NCBI GenBank assembly: GCA_017937655.1
Contig: JAGBDE010000001.1
Location: 1 to 64,000 of the forward strand
Reading direction: 5' to 3'
Source of the DNA: Clostridia bacterium
GTDB taxonomy: Bacteria > Bacillota > Clostridia > Christensenellales > Aristaeellaceae
Length of the DNA: 64,000 bases
The translations under genes were made by a program, and so were the position numbers. Position 1 is the stretch's first letter; each line of letters opens with the position of its first letter. The notes beneath the pieces were generated by a model. The model was not told where the DNA came from. It saw only the letters and a program-made list of their open reading frames with translations, and did not search any database. Positions 8,243 to 17,304 of the stretch are shown here, piece after piece.

Positions 8243-9769
8243 ATGAACTACTTACTGGGTATTGACCTTGGTACTTCCGGAACCAAGACCGTCCTGTTCG
8301 ATGAAACCGGCCTGGGCATCGCCAGCGCCACCATCGAATACCCCCTCTACCAGCCCAAGAACGGCTGGGCCGAGCAGGATCCCGAAGACTGGTGGAACGC
8401 TGCTCGCGACACGACCCGCAAGGTCATCGCCGAAAGCGGCGTGAACCCCGCTGACATCAAGGGCGTTGGCATCAGCGGCCAGATGCACGGCCTGGTCCTG
8501 CTGGACGATGAAGGCAACGTGCTGCGCAAGTCCATCCTGTGGTGCGACGGCCGTACCCAGGCGGAATGCGACGAGATCACCGAGACCATCGGCAAGGATC
8601 GCCTGATCGAGATCACCGCTAACCCCGCTCTGACCGGCTTCACCGCCGGCAAGATCCTGTGGGTGCGCAAGAACGAGCCCGACGTATACGCCAAGGCTGC
8701 TCACATCCTGCTGCCCAAGGACTATGTGCGCTATAAGCTGACCGGCGAGTACGGCTGCGAAATGAGCGACGCCAGCGGCACCAACCTGCTGGACGTTCCC
8801 GCCCGCTGCTGGTCTTCCGAGATCCTGGAAAAGCTGAGCATCGACGAAAAGCTGATGCCTCCGCTGTTTGAGAGCTCTGACGCCGCCGGCAAGATCACTG
8901 CCGAGGCTGCCGCCGCTACCGGCCTGGCCGAGGGTACTGTGGTTGCCGCCGGTGCTGGCGACAACGCAGCCGCTGCTGTGGGTACCGGCGTTGTGGTGGA
9001 AGGCCGCGCCTTCACCACCATCGGCACCTCCGGCGTTGTGTTCGCTCATTCCGACTCCGTGCAGATTGACCCCGCTGGCCGCGTGCACACCTTCTGTGCC
9101 GCTGTACCCGGCGCTTACACCGTCATGAGCTGCACCCTGTCCGCCGGTCTGAGCCTGAAGTGGTTCCGCGACACCTTCTGCAAGGCCGAGATTCAGGCTG
9201 CTGCAGAAATGGGCGTGGATCCCTACATCCTGCTCAACCAGGAAGCCGAAAAGTCTCCCATCGGTTCCAACCGCCTCATCTTCATGCCCTACCTGATGGG
9301 CGAGCGCAGCCCCCTGCTGGATTCCAACGCCCGCGGCTGCTTCTTCGGCCTCAGCGCCATCCACGGCCGCCGCGATATGCTCCGCGCTGTGATGGAAGGC
9401 GTGATGATGTCTCAGCGTCAGAACCTGGACGTGCTCCGCGGCATGAACGTTGCTCCCCAGACCATGCTGGCCTGCGGCGGCGGCGGAACCAGCCCCTTCT
9501 GGCGTCAGATGATGGCCGACATGTTCGACATGCCCGTTGCCACCGTTGCCAACCGTGAAGGCCCCGCCCTGGGCGCCGCCATCCTGGCCGGTGTTGCCTG
9601 CGGCGTGTACAAGGACATCCCCACCGCCTGCGACGCTGTGATCAAGCAGAATCCTTCTCAGGAGCCCATCAAGGAAAACGGCGCTGCCTACGAGAAGTAC
9701 TACCAGCTTTACACCAAACTGTACCCCTCCATGAAGGATTGCTTCGCGGAGCTGGCACAGATGGAATAA
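8243..9769 (+). CDS. xylB: Xylulokinase
   Basis: This FGGY-family sugar kinase has 508 residues, the usual length for xylulokinase. The N-terminal phosphate-binding motif GIDLGTSGTK is present. The stretches GISGQMHGLV, SILWCDGRT and NPALTGFTAGKILW are diagnostic of the xylulokinase branch, and GAGDNAAAAVGTG forms the second ATPase signature with the catalytic Asp. It would phosphorylate D-xylulose to xylulose 5-phosphate for the pentose phosphate or phosphoketolase pathway. A GGGAGGAG ribosome site precedes the ATG. It lies between the xylosidase and an isomerase-fold protein in one apparent operon. Confidence 0.93.
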   Translation: MNYLLGIDLGTSGTKTVLFDETGLGIASATIEYPLYQPKNGWAEQDPEDWWNAARDTTRKVIAESGVNPADIKGVGISGQMHGLVLLDDEGNVLRKSILWCDGRTQAECDEITETIGKDRLIEITANPALTGFTAGKILWVRKNEPDVYAKAAHILLPKDYVRYKLTGEYGCEMSDASGTNLLDVPARCWSSEILEKLSIDEKLMPPLFESSDAAGKITAEAAAATGLAEGTVVAAGAGDNAAAAVGTGVVVEGRAFTTIGTSGVVFAHSDSVQIDPAGRVHTFCAAVPGAYTVMSCTLSAGLSLKWFRDTFCKAEIQAAAEMGVDPYILLNQEAEKSPIGSNRLIFMPYLMGERSPLLDSNARGCFFGLSAIHGRRDMLRAVMEGVMMSQRQNLDVLRGMNVAPQTMLACGGGGTSPFWRQMMADMFDMPVATVANREGPALGAAILAGVACGVYKDIPTACDAVIKQNPSQEPIKENGAAYEKYYQLYTKLYPSMKDCFAELAQME

Positions 9770-9803
9770 AAAAGTCAATCATTATAGTAAAGGAGAAATT
9801 GCT

Positions 9804-11282
9804 ATGTTTAACAACATCCCCGACGTCAAGCTGGGCATCATCGCCGTCAGCCGTGACTGCTTCCCCATCGCTCTGAGCGAAATGCGCCGCTCTGCCATCG
9901 TCAAGGCTTATGGCGACGGCCTGTACGAGTGCCCCGTCACCGTGGAAAATGAGCTGGATATGCTCAAGGCCGTGGAAGACGTGAAGGCCAAGGAGTGCAA
10001 CGCTCTGGTCGTGTTCCTGGGCAACTTCGGCCCCGAGACCCCCGAAACCCTGATCGCCAAGAACTTCGACGGCCCCTGCATGTTCGTGGCTGCCGCTGAA
10101 GGCGATGGCGACATGATCAACGGCCGTGGCGACGCTTACTGCGGCATGCTGAACTGCTCCTACAACCTGGGCATGCGCCACCTGAACGGCTACATCCCCG
10201 AGTATCCCGTTGGCACCGCTGAAGAAGTGGCCAAGATGATTTCTGACTTCATCCCCGTGGCTCGTGCCATCATCGGCGTGAAGAACCTGAAGATCATCAC
10301 CTTCGGCGCCCGTCCCCAGGACTTCTTCGCTTGCAACGCTCCCATCAAGGGCCTGTACGAGATCGGCGTTGAAATCGAAGAAAACAGCGAGCTGGACCTG
10401 CTGGTCAGCTACAAGGCTCATGCCGGCGATCCCCGCATTCCCGCCATCTGCGAAGATATGGCCAAGGAAATGGGCGAGGGCGCTTACTATCCCGACCTGA
10501 ACGAGCGTATGGCTCAGTTTGAACTGACCCTGCTGGATTGGGCCGAGCAGCACAAGGGCAGCCGCAAGTACGTGGCTTTCGCCAACAAGTGCTGGCCCGC
10601 TTTCCCCAGCCAGTTCGGTTTCGAGCCCTGCTATGTGAACAGCCGTCTGGCCAGCCGTGGCATCCCGGTTGCCTGCGAAGTTGACATCTACGGCGCTCTG
10701 AGCGAGTTCATCGGCGCTTGCGTGACCAAGGACGCCGTCACTCTGCTGGACATCAACAACTCCGTGCCTCAGTACATCTACGACGAAGACATCAAGGGCA
10801 AGTATGATTACAGCCTGACCGATACCTTCATGGGCTTCCACTGCGGCAACACCCCCGAGTGCAAGATGTGCGCCAACCGCGCTGTCAAGTACCAGCTGAT
10901 CCAGCATCGTGTGCTTGAGCCCGCCGGTTCTGAGCCCGACATCAGCCGCGGCACTCTGGAAGGCGACATCGCCGCCAGCCCCGTGACCTTCTACCGCCTG
11001 CAGTGCGACAGCGAGGGCGTGCTCCGTTCCTACATCGCTCAGGGCGAGGTTCTGGACGTTGCTACCCGCTCCTTCGGCGGCATCGGCATCTTCGCCATCC
11101 CCGAAATGGGCCGCTTCTACCGTCACGTGCTGGTGCAGAAGCGCTACCCCCATCACGGCGCTGTGGCCTTCGCTCACGTTGGCAAGTACCTGTTCGAGAT
11201 CTTCAAGTTCCTGGGCATCAAGGACATCGCTTACAACCAGCCCAAGTCCCTGCCCTATCCCACCGAGAACCCCTTCGCCTAA
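9804..11282 (+). CDS. L-fucose/L-arabinose isomerase-fold protein, candidate pentose isomerase
   Basis: This 492-residue cytoplasmic protein resembles the FucI/AraA isomerase superfamily. It has an N-terminal Rossmann-like part, a middle section CEVDIYGAL followed by LLDINN (candidate Glu and Asp metal ligands), and a C-terminal HHGAVAFAHVGKYLFE (candidate His ligand). A Cys-rich segment, HCGNTPECKMC, sits in between. It is the third gene of the xylosidase-xylulokinase operon, where a xylose isomerase would be expected. No XylA-type TIM-barrel isomerase occurs in the window. Interconversion of D-xylose and D-xylulose, or of another pentose or deoxysugar, is therefore an inference from context. 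Family membership is reasonably sure; the substrate is not. Confidence 0.7.
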   Translation: MFNNIPDVKLGIIAVSRDCFPIALSEMRRSAIVKAYGDGLYECPVTVENELDMLKAVEDVKAKECNALVVFLGNFGPETPETLIAKNFDGPCMFVAAAEGDGDMINGRGDAYCGMLNCSYNLGMRHLNGYIPEYPVGTAEEVAKMISDFIPVARAIIGVKNLKIITFGARPQDFFACNAPIKGLYEIGVEIEENSELDLLVSYKAHAGDPRIPAICEDMAKEMGEGAYYPDLNERMAQFELTLLDWAEQHKGSRKYVAFANKCWPAFPSQFGFEPCYVNSRLASRGIPVACEVDIYGALSEFIGACVTKDAVTLLDINNSVPQYIYDEDIKGKYDYSLTDTFMGFHCGNTPECKMCANRAVKYQLIQHRVLEPAGSEPDISRGTLEGDIAASPVTFYRLQCDSEGVLRSYIAQGEVLDVATRSFGGIGIFAIPEMGRFYRHVLVQKRYPHHGAVAFAHVGKYLFEIFKFLGIKDIAYNQPKSLPYPTENPFA

Positions 11283-11343
11283 TTTCCGCTTTTCGGGCCA
11301 TGGGGGAGTGAGACAACTCGTGCCCCCGGCCTAAAGGCCATTT

Positions 11344-11380
11344 CGCGGCAGATTCCAAATGGAGTCTGCCGCGTTTTTTT
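11344..11380 (+). terminator. Intrinsic terminator of the xylose operon
   Basis: CGCGGCAGA (11344 on) pairs with TCTGCCGCG (ending 11373), with a further imperfect stem and an AAAT loop inside, followed by seven T. Confidence 0.92.
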
Positions 11381-11403
11381 GTCGGAATGTTCTTGGAAAT
11401 TGG

Positions 11404-11432
11404 TTGACCTTCCCTTGGAAATACTGTATAAT
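11404..11432 (+). promoter_or_regulatory. Promoter of the HD-GYP/GH9 operon
   Basis: TTGACC (11404-11409) and TATAAT (11427-11432) have a 17-base spacer. Transcription would begin near 11440. This argues against the upstream in-frame ATG at 11457 and for the start at 11526. Confidence 0.78.
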
Positions 11433-11525
11433 TTTCCAAAGAAATAATGGTGTAATATGTTCTCATTCCAGCCTGCATGCCCTTGTCATGCGTGCTTCCT
11501 GTTTACGGAAAGGTTGAAGTGTATA

Positions 11526-14483
11526 ATGTTTAAAAAGGGTAAAATTGGTTTTTCCAGGGGAATGGCGTTCCTGCTTTGCCTGATGATGATGTTTTTCAGC
11601 CTGCCTGCCGGCGCCATGGAGATAGAAAATTTTAGCAACCGGATTTCTATGCTTTACAGCAGCGTAAACGGTCTGCCATCCAGCGAGGCCAACGCTATCT
11701 GCCAGACGGAAAACGGTTACATCTGGATTGGCAGCTATGCGGGCCTGATCCGTTATGATGCAAAGAAATTCACCAACGTCAGCGAGACGGAAGGCATTCC
11801 TGCGGGCATCCGCGCCCTGTACGAAGGTTCCGACGGAACGCTGTGGATCGGCACAAACGACGACGGCATGTACCGCTACAGCCAGGATCAGTTTGTCCAA
11901 TGTTTCCAGCCTGATGGCACCGCCACGCCATCCGTGCGCAGCATTGTGGAAACCGCTGACGGCACGCTCTATGTGGGCACCACCGCCGGCCTGTATTTCC
12001 TGGACGGCGAATATTTCTCCCCGGTGGATCATGAGCAGCTTCATGTTGCCATCGACTATCTGGCGGTGGACGCCAACGGAACTCTCTGGGGCAGCGGCAG
12101 CGCTGCATCCATTTTTGCCTACCGGGACGGACAGGTGCTTGGCATCTGGGAACCCGGCCAGCTCTACGGCGAAGGTTACAAAGCCCTTGGTGCATATGGA
12201 AACTATGTATATGTAGGCACTTTCGGAAGCAATGTGCTTCGTCTTGATGTATCCGAAAACAACTATACGGATGAGGCCCTCCGCATGCGGGTTCTGACCA
12301 CCGCGGAGCTGCATACCATCAACACCATTTCTCACACGGCCGATGGAACCGTCTGGGTAGGCGCGGACAACGGCGTGGGTTATCTGGATTCTGAAGGCGT
12401 CCTGTACACCGATGACGAACTGCTGGACTGCGTTGGATCCAGTCAGATCATTCAGGACTACGAGGGCAATCTTTGGATTGCTTCCTCCAAAAAAGGCGTA
12501 TATCAAATCAGCGAAGGCGGCTTCTACCACGATCAGCTTACTGCCGGGCTGAGCATCAACGCCACCTCCGTCACCCAAGACGCCATTTTCATCGCTACGG
12601 ATACGGGCCTGAGAATCCTGGACAACCAGTGGAAGGAAATCAACATCCCTGGGCTGGAAGTGCTGCGGGATATCCGCATCCGGGACGTGCTGACGGATTC
12701 CCAGGGACTTGTGTGGCTCTGCACCTACAGCGATCTGGGCCTGTTCTGCTATGACACAAAAACCGGCGCCGTGACCGTTTATACCGAGGCCGAGGGTCTG
12801 CTGAACAGCTGGACCCGCAAAGCCGTAGAGCTTTCCGACGGCAGGGTGGCCATTCTGACTTACCACGGCATCAACTTTATCAAGGACGGCGTGGTGCTGG
12901 AGGACGAATTCGGCGCAGACGAAGGCATCAAGGCGCTGCCGGTGCTGTGCCTGGTGGAAACGGCAAACCATACCCTCTATGCCGGTACCGACGGCGACGG
13001 CCTGTATTCCATTCGTGACGGCAAACTGCAAAAGGAGCAGGACGGCGTGCTTGACGGTCTGTCCGTCATTCTGACCATGGCTGCCGACCCGGAAAACGGC
13101 GGCGTGTGGTTTGGCTCCGGCAACGATCTGTTCTTTGTGGACGAAAACGGCGCGGCCAGAAAGCTGCCCAAGTTCACCACCGGCGTGGGCAGCGTGTTTG
13201 ACATTGTTTTTGCCGGAGAAAAGGTGATTTTGACCAAGAGCGAGGGCATCTACATCGTTGACCGCCAGCGCATGCTGGAAGACGAAACGGTCACCAGCGT
13301 TGGTTATGGCCTCAAGGATGGCCTGCGCGGCAACATGAACGCCAATTCCCGCTCCATTTTGCCCAACCAGACCCTGTACCTGGCTTCTTCTGACGGCATC
13401 AATCTGTATCCGCTGTCCGGGAACAATCAGCTGGGCGTTGCCCCGCGGGTGTTTATCAATGAGATTGTTGTGCAGCGGGAGATGGGGGAGGAGACGGTCT
13501 CCTATGTGCCCCTGGACGGCAAACAGACCATTATCATCCCCAGCGATACCCGCAGGCTGATGATCCGCTTTGCATGCCTTTCCTTTGCTGGCCGGGAATG
13601 CACCGTGGAGTACAGCCTTTCCGGGTTTGATATGGAGAAGACCGTGGTTTCCGCCAGCGACGAAAGCACCGCCACTTATACCAACCTGCCCGGCGGCGAA
13701 TACACCTTTGTTCTGCGTGCGGTCAACTCGGCCGGGCTTGTGTCCGAGGTGCCGGTACAGCTGAACATCCGCAAGGAGCTGACCCTCTGGGAACGGCCCT
13801 TGGTGAAGGTGGCAGCCGTTTTGCTGGCATTGCTGGCCGTTTTCCTGTTCTTCTGGTTCAAAACCCGGCAGATCCGCAAGGATCACGAGCGCTATCGCGC
13901 CATTACCCACCAGAGCCTTGAAACCATTGCTAACACCATTGACGCCAAGGACTCCTACACCAAGGGTCATTCCGTCCGAGTGGCCACCTATTCCCGGGAA
14001 CTGGCCCGCCGCCTGAATCTCAGCGAACGGGAGCAAGAGGAGATCTACTTCATTGCCCTGCTGCATGACATCGGCAAGATCGGCACGCCGGACGCCATCC
14101 TGAACAAGCCCGGAAAGCTGACCCAGGAGGAGTTTGACATCATCCGCAAGCATACCGTGGATGGCGAAGGCATCCTGTCCAAGTTCCCCATTTTGCCCCA
14201 CATCGGCGAGGGTGCGCGCTGGCACCACGAACGTATTGACGGCAACGGCTATCCGGACGGCCTCAAGGGGGATAACATCCCTTACCTGGCCAGGATCATC
14301 TGCGTGGCGGACGCCTTTGACGCCATGTCCACCAACCGGCCGTACCGTAACGCGCTGGATATGGAAAAGATCGTCCAGGAGCTGGAAGACTGCAAGAATA
14401 CCCAGTTCCAGCCGGAGATTGTGGACTGCATGGTAGACTACATTCGCGATGAAGAGAAAAAACTGAGTGCATCAGAGAGGTAA
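11526..14483 (+). CDS. Extracytoplasmic beta-propeller sensor with cytoplasmic HD-GYP phosphodiesterase domain
   Basis: The chosen start at 11526 gives about 985 residues beginning with a clear signal sequence (MFKKGKIGFSRGMAFLLCLM, then an A-x-A site). At least ten Reg_prop-type propeller repeats of the form D/NGxxWIGTxxGL follow. Next come a Y_Y_Y-type immunoglobulin-like domain, one membrane helix near residues 757-780, and a complete HD-GYP domain. That domain has LHDIGK near residue 845 and GNGYPDGLKG near residue 905. Family knowledge predicts hydrolysis of cyclic di-GMP in response to an external ligand. This layout is the hybrid-sensor architecture of gut bacteria, with a phosphodiesterase in place of the kinase. 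The GH9 gene starts 5 bases after its stop, which suggests a polysaccharide-related signal. Confidence 0.85.
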   Translation: MFKKGKIGFSRGMAFLLCLMMMFFSLPAGAMEIENFSNRISMLYSSVNGLPSSEANAICQTENGYIWIGSYAGLIRYDAKKFTNVSETEGIPAGIRALYEGSDGTLWIGTNDDGMYRYSQDQFVQCFQPDGTATPSVRSIVETADGTLYVGTTAGLYFLDGEYFSPVDHEQLHVAIDYLAVDANGTLWGSGSAASIFAYRDGQVLGIWEPGQLYGEGYKALGAYGNYVYVGTFGSNVLRLDVSENNYTDEALRMRVLTTAELHTINTISHTADGTVWVGADNGVGYLDSEGVLYTDDELLDCVGSSQIIQDYEGNLWIASSKKGVYQISEGGFYHDQLTAGLSINATSVTQDAIFIATDTGLRILDNQWKEINIPGLEVLRDIRIRDVLTDSQGLVWLCTYSDLGLFCYDTKTGAVTVYTEAEGLLNSWTRKAVELSDGRVAILTYHGINFIKDGVVLEDEFGADEGIKALPVLCLVETANHTLYAGTDGDGLYSIRDGKLQKEQDGVLDGLSVILTMAADPENGGVWFGSGNDLFFVDENGAARKLPKFTTGVGSVFDIVFAGEKVILTKSEGIYIVDRQRMLEDETVTSVGYGLKDGLRGNMNANSRSILPNQTLYLASSDGINLYPLSGNNQLGVAPRVFINEIVVQREMGEETVSYVPLDGKQTIIIPSDTRRLMIRFACLSFAGRECTVEYSLSGFDMEKTVVSASDESTATYTNLPGGEYTFVLRAVNSAGLVSEVPVQLNIRKELTLWERPLVKVAAVLLALLAVFLFFWFKTRQIRKDHERYRAITHQSLETIANTIDAKDSYTKGHSVRVATYSRELARRLNLSEREQEEIYFIALLHDIGKIGTPDAILNKPGKLTQEEFDIIRKHTVDGEGILSKFPILPHIGEGARWHHERIDGNGYPDGLKGDNIPYLARIICVADAFDAMSTNRPYRNALDMEKIVQELEDCKNTQFQPEIVDCMVDYIRDEEKKLSASER

Positions 14484-14488
14484 CATAT

Positions 14489-16114
14489 ATGAAAACCTGT
14501 CCCTACCGCATCTTCGTGAATCAAGCCGGCTACGGCACCGGGTATACCAAAATTGCCGCCATGCCCTTTGCTTGTGAATCCTTCCGCCTGGAAAAACTGG
14601 ACGGAACCCTTTGCATGGAAGGAAAAACCACTCATTTTGGTCTGGACAAATGCTCCAATGATGACCTCTGGCTGGCTGATTTTTCTGCCTGGACGGAATG
14701 CGGCGAATATAGGCTTGTTTCCGGCGAGGATACCTCCGCGCCCTTTGTGATTGAAGAAAAGCCCTACCAGCCCCTGATGAAGGACCTGATGCGGGCGTTT
14801 TACTACCTGCGCTGCGGCCAGGATCTGCTGCCGGAGCATGCGGGGCTGTATGTTCATAAGGCCTGCCACACCACTCCCGCCCTGGAATGGGTCAACCACG
14901 ATGTGTGCAAGGAAGTTTTTGGCGGCTGGCATGATGCGGGCGATTACGGCCGCTATGTGACCGCCGGCGCATGCGCTCTGGCCCACCTGCTGTATGCCTT
15001 CCGGATGTTCCCGGAAGTGTTTGCCGGCATGGAATGGAACATCCCCGAAAGCGGCAACGGCACCCCGGACATCCTCAACGAGTGCCGTGTTGAGCTGGAA
15101 TGGATGATGAAGATGCAGCGGGAGGACGGCGCAGTCTACCACAAGGAAACCACCGCCCAGCATGCTGCCTTTGTCATGCCGGAAGAGGACACCGCCCAGC
15201 TGTATCTGTTGCCGGTTTCCTCCATGGCTACCGCCGACCTGGTGGCCGTCTGCGCCCTGGCCAGCGGAATGTATCGCCCCTATGACGCCGCCTTTGCGGA
15301 CAAACTGCTGGAAACGGCGTTGCTGTCCTACAAGTGGCTGAAGGACAATCCCTCCTTCCTGGGTTTCCGTAATCCCGAGGGCTGCGGCACCGGCGGCTAT
15401 TACGAATCCAACGATTATTCCAACCGCTTCTGGGCTTGTGCGGAGCTGTACGCCCTCACCGGCGAGGAAAAGTACCATCGGGATATGGAAGATGCTCTGG
15501 ACGAGTTTTTCCCTCTGGCCCAGCTTGGGTACGGCGAGGTGGGCGGCTTTGGCCTGCTGGCCTATCTTTTGTGCCAACAGGAAAAGAGACACAAGCTGGT
15601 TTGCAAGTTTCAGGAAAGCTTCCTGGACGAGGCTGCTCGGCTGCAGCGCATGGCAGACGATTGCGGCTACGGCGCGGCCATGAAGGACACGGACTACATC
15701 TGGGGAAGCAATATGGTGCTGATGAAGCATGCCATGACCTTTGCCATTGCCGATGAATTGACCGGCAGCGACCGTTATCTGACTTCTGTCCGTCGGCAGC
15801 TGGATTACCTGATGGGCGTGAATGCGCTGGGCATCAGCTACGTTACCGGAAACGGCGCATTCTGCTACAACAACCCGCACCTTCGTCCTGCCTACGCGGA
15901 CGGCATCGAGGCCTCCATCCCAGGCATGGTCTCCGGCGGCCCCAATCGTCATCCTGCCGACGCGGATGCAGAGAAGCTCATCCCTCGCGGAACGCCGCCC
16001 ATGAAGTGCTTTGTGGACGTGTGGGGCAGCTATTCCACCAATGAAATCACCATTTACTGGAACTCTCCCACGGTGTTTGCTCTGGCCTATATCATGAGCA
16101 AAGACGGCAGATGA
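14489..16114 (+). CDS. Glycoside hydrolase family 9, apparently cytoplasmic
   Basis: This protein of 541 residues has an N-terminal immunoglobulin-like CelD_N domain (about residues 1-85) and a GH9 (alpha/alpha)6 barrel. GGWHDAGDYG carries the two catalytic-site Asp residues (D149, D152), and NEITIYWNSP near the C-terminus carries the proton-donor Glu (E519). The start MKTCPYRIFVNQAGY has no signal peptide. It therefore probably acts on imported cello-oligosaccharides or related beta-glucans, unlike the secreted endoglucanases of the family. An AGAGAGG ribosome site overlaps the end of the HD-GYP gene. Exo-type activities such as exo-glucosaminidase also occur in GH9, so the exact substrate is open. 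Confidence 0.87.
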   Translation: MKTCPYRIFVNQAGYGTGYTKIAAMPFACESFRLEKLDGTLCMEGKTTHFGLDKCSNDDLWLADFSAWTECGEYRLVSGEDTSAPFVIEEKPYQPLMKDLMRAFYYLRCGQDLLPEHAGLYVHKACHTTPALEWVNHDVCKEVFGGWHDAGDYGRYVTAGACALAHLLYAFRMFPEVFAGMEWNIPESGNGTPDILNECRVELEWMMKMQREDGAVYHKETTAQHAAFVMPEEDTAQLYLLPVSSMATADLVAVCALASGMYRPYDAAFADKLLETALLSYKWLKDNPSFLGFRNPEGCGTGGYYESNDYSNRFWACAELYALTGEEKYHRDMEDALDEFFPLAQLGYGEVGGFGLLAYLLCQQEKRHKLVCKFQESFLDEAARLQRMADDCGYGAAMKDTDYIWGSNMVLMKHAMTFAIADELTGSDRYLTSVRRQLDYLMGVNALGISYVTGNGAFCYNNPHLRPAYADGIEASIPGMVSGGPNRHPADADAEKLIPRGTPPMKCFVDVWGSYSTNEITIYWNSPTVFALAYIMSKDGR

Positions 16115-16120
16115 CCTTCC

Positions 16121-16154
16121 AAATGCCTTGTGACGCATGTCCAGGGCATTTTTT
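16121..16154 (+). terminator. Intrinsic terminator after the GH9 gene
   Basis: AAATGCC (16121-16127) pairs with GGCATTT (16144-16150) over a loop of about 16 bases that can pair further, and a run of T follows. Confidence 0.75.
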
Positions 16155-16186
16155 GTGAAAAAACCAGCGGAAAACCCGCCCAAAAC

Positions 16187-16215
16187 TGGACAAACCCGGC
16201 GGTGCGTTGTATCAT
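16187..16215 (+). promoter_or_regulatory. Candidate promoter of the secreted-protein gene
   Basis: TGGACA (16187-16192) and TATCAT (16210-16215) are spaced by 17 bases, 40 bases before the predicted start codon. The -10 box is only a moderate match. Confidence 0.45.
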
Positions 16216-16255
16216 GAAATGGGAACCCATTTTCCTGAAACGAGGTCGATATTTG

Positions 16256-17152
16256 ATGAAAAAAATGCTTGCTTTGATTGTTGCGCTGGTTCTGACGTTC
16301 TCTCTGTCCGTGGCCTGTGCCGACGATTTTTCCGGCTGGTGGGCTGATGATATGAACGGCTGGTATTTTTCCATGGACGGTTCCGTGCAGCTTTGGAACC
16401 TGGAAACCGTGGAGCTGATGGGGGAATACTTTGCCACGGTTGAAAAAACGGAAGACGGCTGGGTGCTGTATCCCTTTACGGGCGCCACCCGCTACACCCA
16501 GCGTTTTGCTGAAGATGAGGGCTGGATGAGCCTGATCGACGAAAACCAGGCGGAAAGCTCCTGGCTGAATTCCACCCCTGCCGACGTTGTCAATCAGGGC
16601 CTTGTTGTGCGTGAGGACATGCCGCTGGTGGGCGTTTGGACCCAGATGACCGATGATCTGACCGCTCCCTGCTTCCAGTTTTACGATGACGGCTTCTTTG
16701 ACTACGAAGATCTGCTGGGTGTGGAAGAAGTAGAGCAGCAGTTTGGCAAATATCAGCTGGAAAACGGTTTGCTTTCCCTGTATACTGAGGATACGGGCCT
16801 GACCTGGCAGATCGCCCCCGGCGAAAACGGCTGCCTTGCGTTCACCTCCGGCAAAGAAAAGACCACCCTGTCTGCCTTTGATACGGAAGGTTATTTCCCC
16901 ACTGCTGGCGACCTGATCGGCACCTGGGGCAACGAGGAGTCCACCATCACATTCCACGAGGACGGAACCCTGGACATGGCCGGCATTTCCGGCTACGGCG
17001 TGTGGAGCCTGAATGGTGCCCGGCTGATCATCTCCAGCGATGATCCCCTGTGGAGCTTTGCTTCCTATGTGACTTTCATGGACGGCGATACCGGTACCAT
17101 TGTGATTTCTCAGGCTGACGGATCCCTCAGCAGCGAGTATACAAGAAAATAA
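16256..17152 (+). CDS. Secreted protein of unknown function
   Basis: The start at 16256 gives about 298 residues beginning MKKMLALIVALVLTFSLSV, a signal peptide with a probable cut after A-C-A before DDFSGWW. The longer frame from 16130 would run through a terminator and promoter, so it is rejected. The mature part is acidic and rich in Trp, Gly and beta-forming residues. It has repeated patterns such as GxWxxM/N and FxDDG, seen in lipocalin-like or META-like beta-sandwich proteins, but no family was recognised. The residue before the single early Cys does not fit a lipobox well. It stands alone between the GH9 terminator and the sortase promoter. Confidence 0.7.
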   Translation: MKKMLALIVALVLTFSLSVACADDFSGWWADDMNGWYFSMDGSVQLWNLETVELMGEYFATVEKTEDGWVLYPFTGATRYTQRFAEDEGWMSLIDENQAESSWLNSTPADVVNQGLVVREDMPLVGVWTQMTDDLTAPCFQFYDDGFFDYEDLLGVEEVEQQFGKYQLENGLLSLYTEDTGLTWQIAPGENGCLAFTSGKEKTTLSAFDTEGYFPTAGDLIGTWGNEESTITFHEDGTLDMAGISGYGVWSLNGARLIISSDDPLWSFASYVTFMDGDTGTIVISQADGSLSSEYTRK

Positions 17153-17204
17153 TTTTTTTCTTTGGATTTTTTACTGGAAATGTGCGGAAAATTTCGTATA
17201 TCTA

Positions 17205-17233
17205 TTGACGAATTGGCTTTTCTTGGCTAAAAT
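17205..17233 (+). promoter_or_regulatory. Promoter of the sortase/surface-protein locus
   Basis: TTGACG (17205-17210) and TAAAAT (17228-17233) are 17 bases apart, 71 bases upstream of the class C sortase start. The surrounding 150 bases are markedly A+T-rich. Confidence 0.65.
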
Positions 17234-17304
17234 GGTATTGCAAAATTCTATACGTTTTTTGCATATTATGTTTTAGACGTAAGTCGGTTACATGGGGCGT
17301 GAGT

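Noticed and set aside
11457-11525. Upstream start at 11457 for the HD-GYP sensor
   Set aside because: It lies only about 20 bases after the -10 box, lacks a ribosome site, and would put Cys-rich residues before a normal signal peptide.
11463-14228. Minus-strand ORF of 921 codons opposite the HD-GYP sensor
   Set aside because: Shadow of a gene with intact domain motifs on the plus strand; no independent start signals.
14438-16957. Minus-strand ORF of 839 codons across the GH9 and secreted-protein genes
   Set aside because: It crosses a terminator, a promoter and two real genes on the plus strand, with no recognisable content.
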